A stretch of DNA of 46,916 nucleotides from Nitrospiria bacterium (GTDB taxonomy: Bacteria; Nitrospirota; RBG-16-64-22), in contig CAKKSE010000097.1 in assembly GCA_919903025.1 (NCBI GenBank), positions 1-46,916 of the forward strand, read 5' to 3'. The translations under genes and the position numbers were made by a program. The notes under the pieces were generated by a model. The model did no database searches, was not told the DNA's origin, and saw only the letters and a list, made by a program, of their open reading frames with translations. Numbering within the stretch: the stretch's first letter is position 1; every line of letters begins with the position of its first letter. This document shows, in pieces, positions 29,028 to 38,413 of the stretch.

Positions 29028-30502
29028 CGGTCCTCGGCCAGACGCCGCTCCCAGAACTCGATCTGGGCCGAGACGGAGGATGCCGACGTTCCTCCGGGGC
29101 TCTTCCGCCGGCGGATCGAATCGAGGGGGTCGACGCGCTTGAGCGATTTCCGGTCGAACGCCGGTTCGTGCCGCCTGAGATCGGCCAGGGTCAATTGGTC
29201 GAGCGTCCGGCCCCTTTCCTGGCACTCGCGGACGATTCCTCCAACGACTTCGTGGGCCGTCCGGAAGGGGACGCCTTTCTCCACGAGATCGTCCGCGAGG
29301 TCGGTGGCCGTCATGAATCCTTCGCGGACAGCGGCCCTCATCCTTTGTTCGTCGAACGAGATCGAGCTGACGAGGGCCGTCATGACGGCGAGCGTCCGCC
29401 CGACGGCGTCGGCCGTGTCGAAGAGGGGCTCCTTGTCCTCCTGCATATCCCTGTTGTAGCTGAGCGGCAGTCCCTTCATCACCGTGAGAAGAGCGATGAA
29501 GTTTCCCGCCGTGCGGCCAGCCTTCCCGCGGGCGATCTCGGCCACGTCGGGGTTCTTCTTCTGGGGCATCAGGGAGGAGCCGGTGGCGAAGGAATCCGGG
29601 ATGCGGACGAAGCCGAATTCGGCCGAGTTCCAGAGGACGATCTCCTCGGCCAGCCGGGAGATATGCACGGCCAGGATGGCCGCCCCCGCCAGGTATTCGA
29701 GGGCCGGGTCCCGATCCGACACGGCGTCCATCGAGTTCCGCGTGATCCGCGGGAATCCGAGCAGTTTCGCGGCGTAAGCCCGGTCGATGGGGTGAGGCGT
29801 TCCGGCCAGGGCGCCCGACCCCAGGGGCATGACGTTGATCCGCTTGAAGGCGTCGCGGAGGCGCTCCCGGTCCCGCTCCAGCATCTCGACGTAAGCGAGA
29901 AGGTGGTGGGCGAGGAGGACCGGCTGGGCGCGCTGGAGGTGCGTGTACCCGGGCATGGCGGTCTCCTGGCCCCGGGAGGCCTGCATGAGGAGCGCCCGCT
30001 GAAGAGCGGCGATCTGGCGATCATTTTCGTGGACGACGTCCCGGAGGTAGAGCCTGAGGTCGAGAGCGACCTGGTCGTTCCGGCTCCGCGCCGTGTGAAG
30101 ACGCCGCCCCGCGTCCCCAATCATCTCCGTGAGCCGGGCCTCGACGTTCATGTGGACGTCCTCGAGGTCCGTCCGCCACGTGAAGCGGCCCTCCTCGATT
30201 TCCCGCCGGATCTTCTCGAGCCCCCGGACGATCTTTGCGCCGTCGGTCTTCGAGATAATCCGGCACTTGGCGAGCATCTTGGCGTGGGCGATCGAGCCGG
30301 CGATGTCGTACGGGGCGAGCCGGTGATCGAACGAGACCGATTGCGTGTAGGTCTCGACGAGGGGGCTGGTCCTCTCTTTGAACCGGCCGGCCCATGGCTT
30401 GCGGGGCTTGCGGCGGGCGGGACGCGCCGAATTCCCCTCTCCCCTCGGGGGAGAGGGCGAGGGTGAGGGAGATTTCTTTCTTGTCCGGGAGGCGGGCGGC
30501 AT
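29024..30502 (-). CDS. argH: Argininosuccinate lyase
   Basis: WAGRFKERTSPLVETYTQSVSFDHRLAPYDIAGSIAHAKML, DVHMNVEARLTEMIG, HTARSRNDQVALDLRLYLR, GSSLMPQKKNPDVAEIARGKAGR. Confidence 0.97.
   Translation of the reverse strand: MPPASRTRKKSPSPSPSPPRGEGNSARPARRKPRKPWAGRFKERTSPLVETYTQSVSFDHRLAPYDIAGSIAHAKMLAKCRIISKTDGAKIVRGLEKIRREIEEGRFTWRTDLEDVHMNVEARLTEMIGDAGRRLHTARSRNDQVALDLRLYLRDVVHENDRQIAALQRALLMQASRGQETAMPGYTHLQRAQPVLLAHHLLAYVEMLERDRERLRDAFKRINVMPLGSGALAGTPHPIDRAYAAKLLGFPRITRNSMDAVSDRDPALEYLAGAAILAVHISRLAEEIVLWNSAEFGFVRIPDSFATGSSLMPQKKNPDVAEIARGKAGRTAGNFIALLTVMKGLPLSYNRDMQEDKEPLFDTADAVGRTLAVMTALVSSISFDEQRMRAAVREGFMTATDLADDLVEKGVPFRTAHEVVGGIVRECQERGRTLDQLTLADLRRHEPAFDRKSLKRVDPLDSIRRRKSPGGTSASSVSAQIEFWERRLAEDR
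30433..30472. repeat. GC palindromic repeat copy inside argH 5' end
   Basis: CCCCTCTCCCCTCGGGGGAGAGGGCGAGGGTGAGGGAG; encodes SPSPSPSPPRGEG in the argH frame. Confidence 0.85.
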
Positions 30503-30505
30503 CGG

Positions 30506-31762
30506 TTATCCTGGGTGCCCGCCCGGCTCGGGACCGCGCGGACGCCGTGGAGGCGTCTTGGCCTTGCGCGCCATCCGCTCGACCCGGAGGCGGAGGGCGT
30601 TCAGCCGGATGAATCCCTCGGCGTCCTTCTGGTTGTAGACCGCCTCCTCCTCGAACGTGGCGAGGTCGAGGTTGTAGAGCGACCGGGGCGCTTTCCTCCC
30701 GACGACCATGACGTTCCCCTTGTAGAGCTTGAGGCGCGCGGTCCCCGTCACGGGCTCCTGGATCGAGTCCACGAGCGCCTGGAGCGCCTCCCGCTCGGGC
30801 GCGAACCAGTAGCCGTAGTAGACCAGCTCCGCGTACTTCGGGACGACCTGATCCCGGAGGCGCATCACCTCGCGGTCGAGCGTGACCGATTCGACGGCGC
30901 GGTGGGCGGCGTGGAGGAGCGTTCCGCCGGGGGTCTCGTAGACGCCGCGCGACTTCATTCCCACGTACCGGTTCTCCACGAGGTCCACGCGGCCGATCCC
31001 GTGCTTCCCGCCCAGACGGTTGGCCTCGGCGAGGAGCGAGGCGGGGGAGAGCCGCTTTCCGTTGACCGCCGTGGGGTTTCCCTTCTCGTAGTCGAACGTG
31101 GCGTACTCCGGCCGATCGGGGGCTTTCTCGACGGGAACGGCCAGCGTGTGCATCTCCTTCGGAGGCTCGGTCCACGGGTCCTCCAGGATGCCGCCCTCGT
31201 AGGAGATATGGAAGAGATTGCGGTCCGTGGAGTACGGCTTCGCCTTCGTGACCGGGACGGGGATGCCGTGTTTCCGCGCGTAGTCGATGAGCGACCGGCG
31301 GGACTTGAATTCCCATTCCCGCCACGGCGCGACAATCTTGATCCGGGGGGCGAGGGCCATATACGTCAGCTCGAACCGGACCTGGTCGTTCCCCTTGCCC
31401 GTCGCGCCGTGGGCCACGGCGTCGGCTTTCTCCCGCCGGGCGATCTCGATCTGGGCCTTCGCGATGAGCGGCCGGGCGATCGACGTTCCGAGAAGGTAGC
31501 TTCCCTCGTAGACGGCGCCCGCGCGGAGCATGGGAAAGACGTAGTCGCGGACGAAGGTCTCCTTGAGGTCCTCGATGTAGACCTTCGATGCGCCCGTGGC
31601 GAGCGCCTTCTTCCGGACGGGCGCGAGCTCCTCTCCCTGGCCGAGATCGGCCGAGAAGGCGATCACCTCGCAGCCGTACCGCTCGATCAGCCACTTGATG
31701 ATGACGGACGTATCGAGCCCGCCCGAGTAGGCGAGAACGACCTTGCGGATTGCTGCACTCAT
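30506..31762 (-). CDS. argG: Argininosuccinate synthase
   Basis: [64 protein letters not shown]. Confidence 0.98.
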   Translation of the reverse strand: MSAAIRKVVLAYSGGLDTSVIIKWLIERYGCEVIAFSADLGQGEELAPVRKKALATGASKVYIEDLKETFVRDYVFPMLRAGAVYEGSYLLGTSIARPLIAKAQIEIARREKADAVAHGATGKGNDQVRFELTYMALAPRIKIVAPWREWEFKSRRSLIDYARKHGIPVPVTKAKPYSTDRNLFHISYEGGILEDPWTEPPKEMHTLAVPVEKAPDRPEYATFDYEKGNPTAVNGKRLSPASLLAEANRLGGKHGIGRVDLVENRYVGMKSRGVYETPGGTLLHAAHRAVESVTLDREVMRLRDQVVPKYAELVYYGYWFAPEREALQALVDSIQEPVTGTARLKLYKGNVMVVGRKAPRSLYNLDLATFEEEAVYNQKDAEGFIRLNALRLRVERMARKAKTPPRRPRGPEPGGHPG

Positions 31763-31793
31763 TCGAAGGTATTCTCCGTCATGTCAGCACTTT

Positions 31794-32627
31794 TTACCCT
31801 TTCCGCCCCGTCCGTTCAAACAAAAAATCAGCCAGACGGGCGAATTCGTCGAGGGAAAGAGTCTCTCCCCGCCGGGCCAGATCGATGTCCGCATCCTTCC
31901 CGGCGGCCGAGAGAGCTTCCGCGTCGGCGATGGACCGGAGAGCGTTCCGGAGCGTCTTCCGCCTTTGCCCGAAGGCGGCCCGGATGACGGAGAAGAGGAA
32001 CCGTTCGTCTCGGACCTTCACGCGCGGGGCGGGGAGGGGAACGAGCCGGACAACGGCCGAGTCGACCTTGGGGGGCGGCGAGAACGCGCCAGGCGGGATC
32101 TTGAAGAGAATCTCCGCGTCCATGACGTACCGCACTGCGAGCGTGAGGGAGCCGTAGTCCTTCGTTCCGGGCGACGCCGTGATCCGGTCGGCCACCTCCT
32201 TCTGGAACATGAGCACGAGCCGGGAGAAGCGCGTGCGCTCCTCGACGAGCCGCATGAGGATCGCCGTGGCGACGTTGTATGGAAGGTTCGCCACGGCGGC
32301 CGATCCGAACGGGAGGCGGTGAAGCGGAAATGTCAGCGCATCGCCGCGGACGAGATGCACATTTCCCAGATCCCGCAGATCGGACTGGAGCGAAGGGATG
32401 AGCCGGCGGTCGAATTCGACGGCAAAGACGCAACCGGCCGCGCGGCCGAGGTGCCGCGTAAGATCGCCCCGGCCGGGACCGATCTCGATGACCGTGTCGG
32501 CGGGCGAGAGCCGGGCCGCGTCGACGATCTTCCGGAGGATGTTCGGGTCCGTGAGGAAGTGCTGGCCGAGGGACTTCTTCGGGGGGGCGCCGGCCGCCGT
32601 CCGGGCCTCGGACGCCGAATGTCTCAC
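31794..32627 (-). CDS. rsmA: 16S rRNA (adenine(1518)-N(6)/adenine(1519)-N(6))-dimethyltransferase
   Basis: KKSLGQHFLTDPNILRKIVDAA, VIEIGPGRGDLTRHL, VANLPYNVATAIL, FSPPPKVDSAVVRL. Confidence 0.97.
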   Translation of the reverse strand: MRHSASEARTAAGAPPKKSLGQHFLTDPNILRKIVDAARLSPADTVIEIGPGRGDLTRHLGRAAGCVFAVEFDRRLIPSLQSDLRDLGNVHLVRGDALTFPLHRLPFGSAAVANLPYNVATAILMRLVEERTRFSRLVLMFQKEVADRITASPGTKDYGSLTLAVRYVMDAEILFKIPPGAFSPPPKVDSAVVRLVPLPAPRVKVRDERFLFSVIRAAFGQRRKTLRNALRSIADAEALSAAGKDADIDLARRGETLSLDEFARLADFLFERTGRKG

Positions 32628-33202
32628 GCGTGGACGGAGAGGGAGTCGATGAAGGAGACGCCGGCCGAGCTCATCTCTTCAAGGGCGCGTTCGACGTCTC
32701 CGGGAGAGGCTTCGACCCCGCGGACGGCGTCCACGACGACGTAGACCTCGAACCCGTTCTTCTTCGCGTCGAGCGCCGTGGCCTTGACGCAGTAGTCCGT
32801 GGCGAGGCCGGTTACGAAGACCCTGCGGACGCCCAGGGTGTGAAGATATTCCGCGAGGGTCGTCCCCGCAAAGCCTGAGTAGGCTTCGGCGTTGGCCGTC
32901 GCGGCCTTGGAGACGATGTGCATGATCCGCTCGGCCCGGAGGCCGGGATGGAGCTCCGCGCCGTGGGTCGTCTGGACGCAGTGCGTGGGCCAGGGGCCGC
33001 CATGCTCCGCAAATGAAACATGGTTCGCGGGATGCCAGTCGCGCGTAGCGACGACGGTTTTCCAGGGAAGATCGAGCAGGCGGTTGACGACGGGGACGAC
33101 GGCGTCGCCCTCGGGGACGGCAAGCGCCCCGCCGGGGCAGAAGTCGTTCTGCACGTCCACGACGATCAGCGCGTCGTTATCGGGATGGACGGTGGTGGAC
33201 AT
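32624..33202 (-). CDS. pncA: Nicotinamidase / isochorismatase family
   Basis: ALIVVDVQNDFCPGGALAVPEGDAVVPVVNRL, TRDWHPANHVSFAEHGGPWPTHCVQ, GLATDYCVKATALDA. Confidence 0.95.
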   Translation of the reverse strand: MSTTVHPDNDALIVVDVQNDFCPGGALAVPEGDAVVPVVNRLLDLPWKTVVATRDWHPANHVSFAEHGGPWPTHCVQTTHGAELHPGLRAERIMHIVSKAATANAEAYSGFAGTTLAEYLHTLGVRRVFVTGLATDYCVKATALDAKKNGFEVYVVVDAVRGVEASPGDVERALEEMSSAGVSFIDSLSVHA

Positions 33203-33654
33203 GGCGCTCCCTGCCCTTTGGGTTTGGTCCGAGACGTATTCTACTCTTGAAGTCGCTGCGAAGGGAAGGGGTCGCGAAGGGGGGAAGGAACGAGGCGGGC
33301 GGAAGGGCGGGGGTCTCCCGCATTGATGAGATAGGCTAAGCCTGCCTCTTGGCGGCGAAAGTGTCCTTCGTAGCCGGAATCGAAAGTGCTTTCCTCGGAG
33401 ACTTGTTCTGTCTTTGCAAATTTTTCTTCCACGGACCCTATCTCCCGCCTTCCTTATCCACGATAATCCGGCCGCCAGTATAGATGAAGCCTGCCCTTCG
33501 TTCCAGCGACGGAGATCCAGCGACGGAGATCCGCGTCTGGGCCGGGGGGCCAGGGGGCGAATTAATAGTTGACAAGATTACTTTGGAATAGGCTAGACTG
33601 GGGTTTGATTCGGGAACGGCAGGGTCGGGCGGTCCGCTTGGCCGGGAGGAACGG

Positions 33655-34116
33655 TTGAAGTTTTCGACGAAGGGCGAATACGGGGTCCGGGCGGTTTTCG
33701 AGATCGCGAAGCGGTACGGGAAGGGGCCGATCCCGATCCGGGAGATCGCGGAGCGCCAGGGGATCGACTCGGTCCCGTATCTTGAACAGCTCCTCAACAA
33801 GCTCGTCCGCGGCGGGATCGTCGAGAGCACGCGCGGGCCGGGGGGCGGTTACGTCCTGGCCCGGCACCCGGACGAAGTGACGGTGGGAGAGGTCATCCGC
33901 GTGCTCGAAGGGCCGATCGCGCCGATGGCCTGCCTCCTGCCCGACGATTCGTCCGCGGACTGCAGCCGGAGCGCGGCCTGCGCCACGCGTCTCCTCTGGA
34001 AGCGCGTGGGGGACCGGATCGAGGAAACGCTGAACGAGACGACGTTCGGGGACCTGTGGGCGGAAGAAGAAAAGCTCGTGCGGGGGAAGGTGAGGGCCAA
34101 GGTGACGGCGGGGTGA
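33655..34116 (+). CDS. Rrf2 family transcriptional regulator (IscR-like; TTG start)
   Basis: MKFSTKGEYGVRAVFEIAKRYGKGPIPIREIAERQGIDSVPYLEQLLNKLVRGGIVESTRGPGGGYVLARHPDEVTVGEVI; C-x9-C-x5-C cluster; RBS GGGAGGA. Confidence 0.94.
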   Translation: MKFSTKGEYGVRAVFEIAKRYGKGPIPIREIAERQGIDSVPYLEQLLNKLVRGGIVESTRGPGGGYVLARHPDEVTVGEVIRVLEGPIAPMACLLPDDSSADCSRSAACATRLLWKRVGDRIEETLNETTFGDLWAEEEKLVRGKVRAKVTAG

Positions 34117-34194
34117 CGGAAGGCGAGATTTGAAATTGAAAATTGGAAATTGGAAATTGGAAATTGGAAATCGAAAAGCAGGGAGGAATCGGCC

Positions 34195-35376
34195 ATGAGA
34201 AAGGTGTTCTTCGATCACATCTCGACGACCCGGCCTCACGCGGAGGTCGTGGAGGCGATGATGCCGTTCTTCCGGGACCACTTCGGGAACGCCCTGAGTC
34301 TCCACCAGTTCGGGTCGGAGCCGAGGCGGGCCGTGGACGACGCGCGGGAGAAGGTCGCCGCGCTCATCGGGGCGGCGAAGCCGGACGAGATCATCTTCAC
34401 GTCGAGCGGAACGGAAGCCAACAACCTGGCGCTCAAGGGGATCGCGATAGCCCAGCAGAAGCGGGGCAAGCACATCGTCGTCTCGGCGATCGAGCACTTC
34501 TCCGTCCTCCATTCCGCGCGTTCGCTCGAGAAGCTCGGCTGGAGCGTCACGACCGTTCCCGTGGACTCCACCGGGCTGGTGAATCCGGAGGAAGTCGCCA
34601 AGGCGATCACGAAGGAGACGGTCGTCGTCTCCGTGGGCCTCGCGAACAACGAGATCGGGACGATCCAGGACCTGGCGGCGGTATCGAAGGTCTGCAAGGA
34701 GAAGAACGTCCTCCTCCACACGGACGCGATCGCCGCGGTCGGCCACGTGCCCGTCAATGTTCAGGCTCTCGGCGTCGATCTACTCTCGATGGCGGCGCAT
34801 CGCTTCTACGGGCCGAAGGGGGCAGGGGCGCTCTACGTTCGGAAGGGCGTGCGGATTTCTCCATTGATCGACGGAGGCATTCAGGAAAACGGCCGGCGGG
34901 CCGGGACGGAGGACGTGCCGGCGATCGTCGGTTTCGGCAAGGCGGCGGAGATCGCGAAGGCCAAGGCCCCGGAATGGGAAGCCTCCGTCAGCCGTCTGCG
35001 TGACCGCGTGATCGAGGGGATCAAGGAGCGGATCGACCACGTTTACTTCAACGGGCACCCGACCCGGCGGCATCCCGGGAACGTCTCGCTCTGCGTCAAG
35101 TACATCGAGGGCGAGGCGATGCTCCTCTTCCTCAACCAGCAGGGGATCGTGGCGTCGAGCGGCTCGACCTGCTCGTCGCGGGCGCTCAAGACGTCGCACG
35201 TTCTGACGGCGATCGGCGTGGACGCGGAGCTGGCGCAAGGCTCGCTCATGTTCACTCTGGGGATCGACAACGACGACGGGGACGTGGACGCGCTCCTGGA
35301 GGTCCTCCCGAAGGTCGTCGAGCGGCTGAGGATGATGTCGCCGCTCTATACGCCCGCCGAGGGGACGAAGGTATAG
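34195..35376 (+). CDS. Cysteine desulfurase (NifS/IscS family)
   Basis: VFFDHISTTRPHAEVVEAM, FTSSGTEANNLALKGIA, HTDAIAAVGHVPVNV, SMAAHRFYGPKGAGALYVRKG, SSGSTCSSRALKTSHVL. Confidence 0.95.
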   Translation: MRKVFFDHISTTRPHAEVVEAMMPFFRDHFGNALSLHQFGSEPRRAVDDAREKVAALIGAAKPDEIIFTSSGTEANNLALKGIAIAQQKRGKHIVVSAIEHFSVLHSARSLEKLGWSVTTVPVDSTGLVNPEEVAKAITKETVVVSVGLANNEIGTIQDLAAVSKVCKEKNVLLHTDAIAAVGHVPVNVQALGVDLLSMAAHRFYGPKGAGALYVRKGVRISPLIDGGIQENGRRAGTEDVPAIVGFGKAAEIAKAKAPEWEASVSRLRDRVIEGIKERIDHVYFNGHPTRRHPGNVSLCVKYIEGEAMLLFLNQQGIVASSGSTCSSRALKTSHVLTAIGVDAELAQGSLMFTLGIDNDDGDVDALLEVLPKVVERLRMMSPLYTPAEGTKV

Positions 35377-35402
35377 CGCGGTGAGCGCGGCGCCTGCGCT
35401 AA

Positions 35403-35447
35403 CACCCCCATCCCGACCTTCCCCCGTCGAGGGGGAAGGGGGAGATT
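35403..35447. repeat. GC palindromic repeat copy
   Basis: CACCCCCATCCCGACCTTCCCCCGTCGAGGGGGAAGGGGGAG. Confidence 0.75.
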
Positions 35448-35468
35448 TCTTGAGAGAGTAGGGGCAAA

Positions 35469-35714
35469 ATGATGCTCGATGTCAAACCGGATGCCACGGT
35501 CGATACCCGGGGGACGTACTGCCCCATGCCGATCGTCCTGGCGAAGCAGGCGATCGAAAAGCTGGCCGCTGGCGAGGTCCTTCAGGTCTTCTCGGACGAC
35601 GACGGGGTGCTGAAGGATTTCCCGGACTGGTGCGCCCGAACCGGCCACGAGTATCTCGGGACGGTCGAGGAAGAGGGGGAGTACCGCTCGCTCATAAGAC
35701 GGAGGGATTGGTGA
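35469..35714 (+). CDS. TusA/SirA family sulfurtransferase-like protein
   Basis: VDTRGTYCPMPIVLAKQAIEKLAAGEVLQVFSDDDGVLKDFPDWCARTGHE. Confidence 0.93.
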   Translation: MMLDVKPDATVDTRGTYCPMPIVLAKQAIEKLAAGEVLQVFSDDDGVLKDFPDWCARTGHEYLGTVEEEGEYRSLIRRRDW

Positions 35715-35749
35715 ATCGGTGAATCGGAGGAAAGCTGCCGGCGGCCCAT

Positions 35750-35785
35750 AAAAAAGCTGGGGCGGTTTCGGCAAACCGCCCCAGC
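35750..35785 (-). terminator. Rho-independent terminator of the minus-strand cytochrome c gene
   Basis: GCTGGGGCGGTTT cggc AAACCGCCCCAGC, perfect 13-bp stem, then T6 on the minus strand. Confidence 0.85.
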
Positions 35786-35819
35786 CTCTCTTGTAACTTA
35801 ACCCTTAACCCCGCTTTTA

Positions 35820-36230
35820 CTACTTCTTCCCCAGAGACCTCAGGTAGTTGACCACCGACCAGATGTCGTTTTCTTCGAGGACGATGTCCCAGCGGGGCAT
35901 CATGCCTCGGCCGTTGGCCGTCTTGTAGGAGAGGTCCCCGTCCGAATTGGCGGCCATGTACTTCTTGTCGAGGAAGCTGGCCGGGGGAGGGTTCAGCGCC
36001 GAGGCCGAGGCGCCCTTTCCGTCGGCCTTCTCGCCGTGGCAGATGGCGCACCGCTCCGCGAAGATCTTCTTTCCCTTCCCGATCGAGGCGGCGTCCGCCT
36101 TGACCGGGTTCTTCTTCTTGGACTCCTCGGCCGGGACCTTCCACGGCTCGGCGCTCCAGGCCGCCGGGGCAACCGTCAGTCCCCACAGGGCCAGGGCAAT
36201 CCCGAAGAGCTTGAATGTGCTGTGCTTCAT
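35820..36230 (-). CDS. Class I monoheme c-type cytochrome, secreted
   Basis: Signal peptide MKHSTFKLFGIALALWGLTVAPAAWSA; heme motif CAICH; MMPRWDIVLEENDIWSVVNYLRSL. Confidence 0.93.
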   Translation of the reverse strand: MKHSTFKLFGIALALWGLTVAPAAWSAEPWKVPAEESKKKNPVKADAASIGKGKKIFAERCAICHGEKADGKGASASALNPPPASFLDKKYMAANSDGDLSYKTANGRGMMPRWDIVLEENDIWSVVNYLRSLGKK

Positions 36231-36496
36231 GGCAAACCCTCCTTCGAATTCCACAATACTGTGTTTGGATGATGCCTTCTTGAAGAAACCTGGATATTGG
36301 TTGCGTTGCCGGACCACCTCCTCTGAACGGGTTGCGGGGGAAGCCGCGAAATATTAAGGAAGAGATCCGCTCTTGTCAACGGCCGGGGGGCTCATTTTTT
36401 CTCGCTCGGCCGGGGGCTTCCATCCCAGATCGACGTTTCGCCGCGCCGCTCCGTTCAATCGAACAAAACCCGGTAGAACGCCGTTTCTTTTTTGCC

Positions 36497-36525
36497 TTGA
36501 CATGAAAGGGGGCGGTTTCTATAAT
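36497..36525 (+). promoter_or_regulatory. Consensus sigma70 promoter TTGACA-N17-TATAAT
   Basis: TTGACA 36497-36502, 17 bp spacer, TATAAT 36520-36525. Confidence 0.75.
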
Positions 36526-36799
36526 CCGCCCCACTTTTTCACCGAACCCATCGGCAGAAAAAAGGCAGTCATCATAATCGCTTGTTGCACGATAAGCGGA
36601 TCCGGGGTGGTTCTCCGGTGGGCGTTCGAATTCAGCTTCTCGAAGGGGGGGATGCCTGGGAAGAACGGCGAAGAAGGCACGCGCAACGCCATTCAGAAGA
36701 AGACCCGACAGAAGAAAAAACTAGAAAAATCAGAGAAGCCCCCCGGTTCCTGACGGGGGCGTTGGCTCGACTGCCATTCTATAAAATGGAGGGGGAATA

Positions 36800-38383
36800 A
36801 TGAGTAACGGGGAGCGATCGCCCGCAGCTTTGATTATCGGTTTGATTCTGCTCGCCTATGCCTGGATTATCTCGGGAGCCTGGGTTGACCTTCCAAGCTG
36901 GCTCCATGCCGGCAAGACGATTAACACCCACGTCGGCGTCGCATGGTACGCCGGTCTTGTCATTGCGATCTTCGGCCTGTGGAACATGGTCCAGCCTCTC
37001 GCGGGGACCAAGCTCGACAACGTCCTCCGGGCGCCCATGGCGGGGATCGGCTACATCATGATCCTGGCCGTTATCGTCCGGTACTACGGAGAGCCGCTCT
37101 TCAAGCACTGGGGCAAGCTGGCGAAGCCGTCCCTGGGCTGGGACTTTTCTTCGGTTCTTAACTTCAACTACGTTCTCCTGGGAATCATCATCGGGGTCAT
37201 CCTGACCAACACGATCGGGATCCCGAAGTGGGCCGCCTCTGGCGTCAAGACGGCGCGCCTGGCCCTCAAGACGGGCGTCATCACGCTGGGCACGATGTAT
37301 TCGATCACCGAGCTCGCCTACCTCGGCCAGCTCTCCATCGTCATGATCGGCATCTTCGTCATGGGAACGACGATCATGACCCTCTGGCTCGGCGGCATCT
37401 TCGGCACCGACCGCTCGCTTACGGGAACCCTCTCGTCGGGGCTCGGAGTCTGCGGCGTCTCGGCGGTCGTGGCGGCCGCTCCCGTCGTCAAGGCCAAGTC
37501 GATCGACATGGCGTACTCGATCGGAACGGTCCTCCTGATCGGCGTGATCTTCCTCTTCATCTTCCCGCCCGTGGGGCAGATCTTCAGCATGTCGCCGATC
37601 CAGTTCGGCGCGTGGGCGGGGACAGGGATCCTCAACTCGGCGCAGGTCGCGGCGGCGGCCCTGATCTACGATCCGAAGGGGATCGAGACCTTGAAGGTCG
37701 CCGAGATCTTCAACATCACCCGCGTTCTCTTCCTGCCGCTCATCGTCATCCTGCTCGCCGTCTGGTTCGCCAAGGGCGAGGAAGAGGCCGAGGCCGGCGG
37801 AAAGGTCAGCATCGGGAAGGTCCTCATCGACAAATTCCCGGTCTTCGTCCTCGGGTTCATCCTGATGTTCGCGTTCAGCTCGACGGGCGTCTTCCGGCCC
37901 GCGGGGTACGAGCTCTACAAGGCCAAGAGCTACAACTTCTCGGCGGAAAAGAACAAGGACCCCAAGAAGCACATGATCAGCGCCGGCGACGCCGAGAAGC
38001 TGACGGCGTTCCTGGCGACCGGCAAGGTGAAGGATCCGGCCCAGAAGACGGCTCTCGAGAAGCTCGCGGCCGAGAAGCGGGTCACGAGCGCCGGTACGCT
38101 CGCGGCGATCCAGGATTCCCGCGGCGCACTGGACAAGGACACCAAGAAGATCGTGGACCACTCGATCAAGATCGCCCAGCACACGCCGAATGTCCAGAAG
38201 ATCATCCGGGAGTACATGATCTGGTTCTTCGCGTACGGTTTGATCGGCCTGGGGATGCAGATCACCTGGTCGACCATGGCCCAGGCGGGCGGGAAAGCGG
38301 CGCTCATCGGCGCGATCGCCGGTGTCACGAAGGCCGTTCTCTCGCTCATCGTCGTGCTGGCTTTCATTACGATGACGGTCTAA
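36800..38383 (+). CDS. YeiH / UPF0324 family putative sulfate exporter with a large soluble insertion
   Basis: NFNYVLLGIIIGVILTNTIGIPKWAASGVKTARLALKTGVITLGTMYS, GLGVCGVSAVVAAAPVVKAK, FGAWAGTGILNSAQVAAAALIYDPKGIETLKVAEIFNITRVLFLPL; insert around 37910-38220. Confidence 0.88.
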   Translation: MSNGERSPAALIIGLILLAYAWIISGAWVDLPSWLHAGKTINTHVGVAWYAGLVIAIFGLWNMVQPLAGTKLDNVLRAPMAGIGYIMILAVIVRYYGEPLFKHWGKLAKPSLGWDFSSVLNFNYVLLGIIIGVILTNTIGIPKWAASGVKTARLALKTGVITLGTMYSITELAYLGQLSIVMIGIFVMGTTIMTLWLGGIFGTDRSLTGTLSSGLGVCGVSAVVAAAPVVKAKSIDMAYSIGTVLLIGVIFLFIFPPVGQIFSMSPIQFGAWAGTGILNSAQVAAAALIYDPKGIETLKVAEIFNITRVLFLPLIVILLAVWFAKGEEEAEAGGKVSIGKVLIDKFPVFVLGFILMFAFSSTGVFRPAGYELYKAKSYNFSAEKNKDPKKHMISAGDAEKLTAFLATGKVKDPAQKTALEKLAAEKRVTSAGTLAAIQDSRGALDKDTKKIVDHSIKIAQHTPNVQKIIREYMIWFFAYGLIGLGMQITWSTMAQAGGKAALIGAIAGVTKAVLSLIVVLAFITMTV

Positions 38384-38413
38384 CCGTCTCGTCGACCGTT
38401 TAGGGAGGGAATC

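Noticed and set aside
30021-31694. 557-aa minus-strand ORF overlapping argH/argG
   Set aside because: Alternate-frame shadow of argG and argH.
33569-33597. TTGACA upstream of the Rrf2 gene as promoter
   Set aside because: A promoter is likely, but no good -10 box is recognisable at 16-18 bp spacing, so I did not list it.
36621-36650. GTTCGAATTC as a possible tRNA T-loop
   Set aside because: Flanking bases do not form a T-stem, acceptor stem or anticodon arm; no tRNA.
36640-36700. GGGGGATGCCTGGGAAGAACGGCGAAGAAGGCACGCG resembles the 5' region of 23S rRNA
   Set aside because: Similarity is short and imperfect and surrounding sequence does not follow 23S; noted only as part of the yeiH leader.
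36373-36753. 126-aa plus-strand ORF before yeiH
   Set aside because: Spans the consensus promoter and palindrome; composition and position fit an untranslated leader better.
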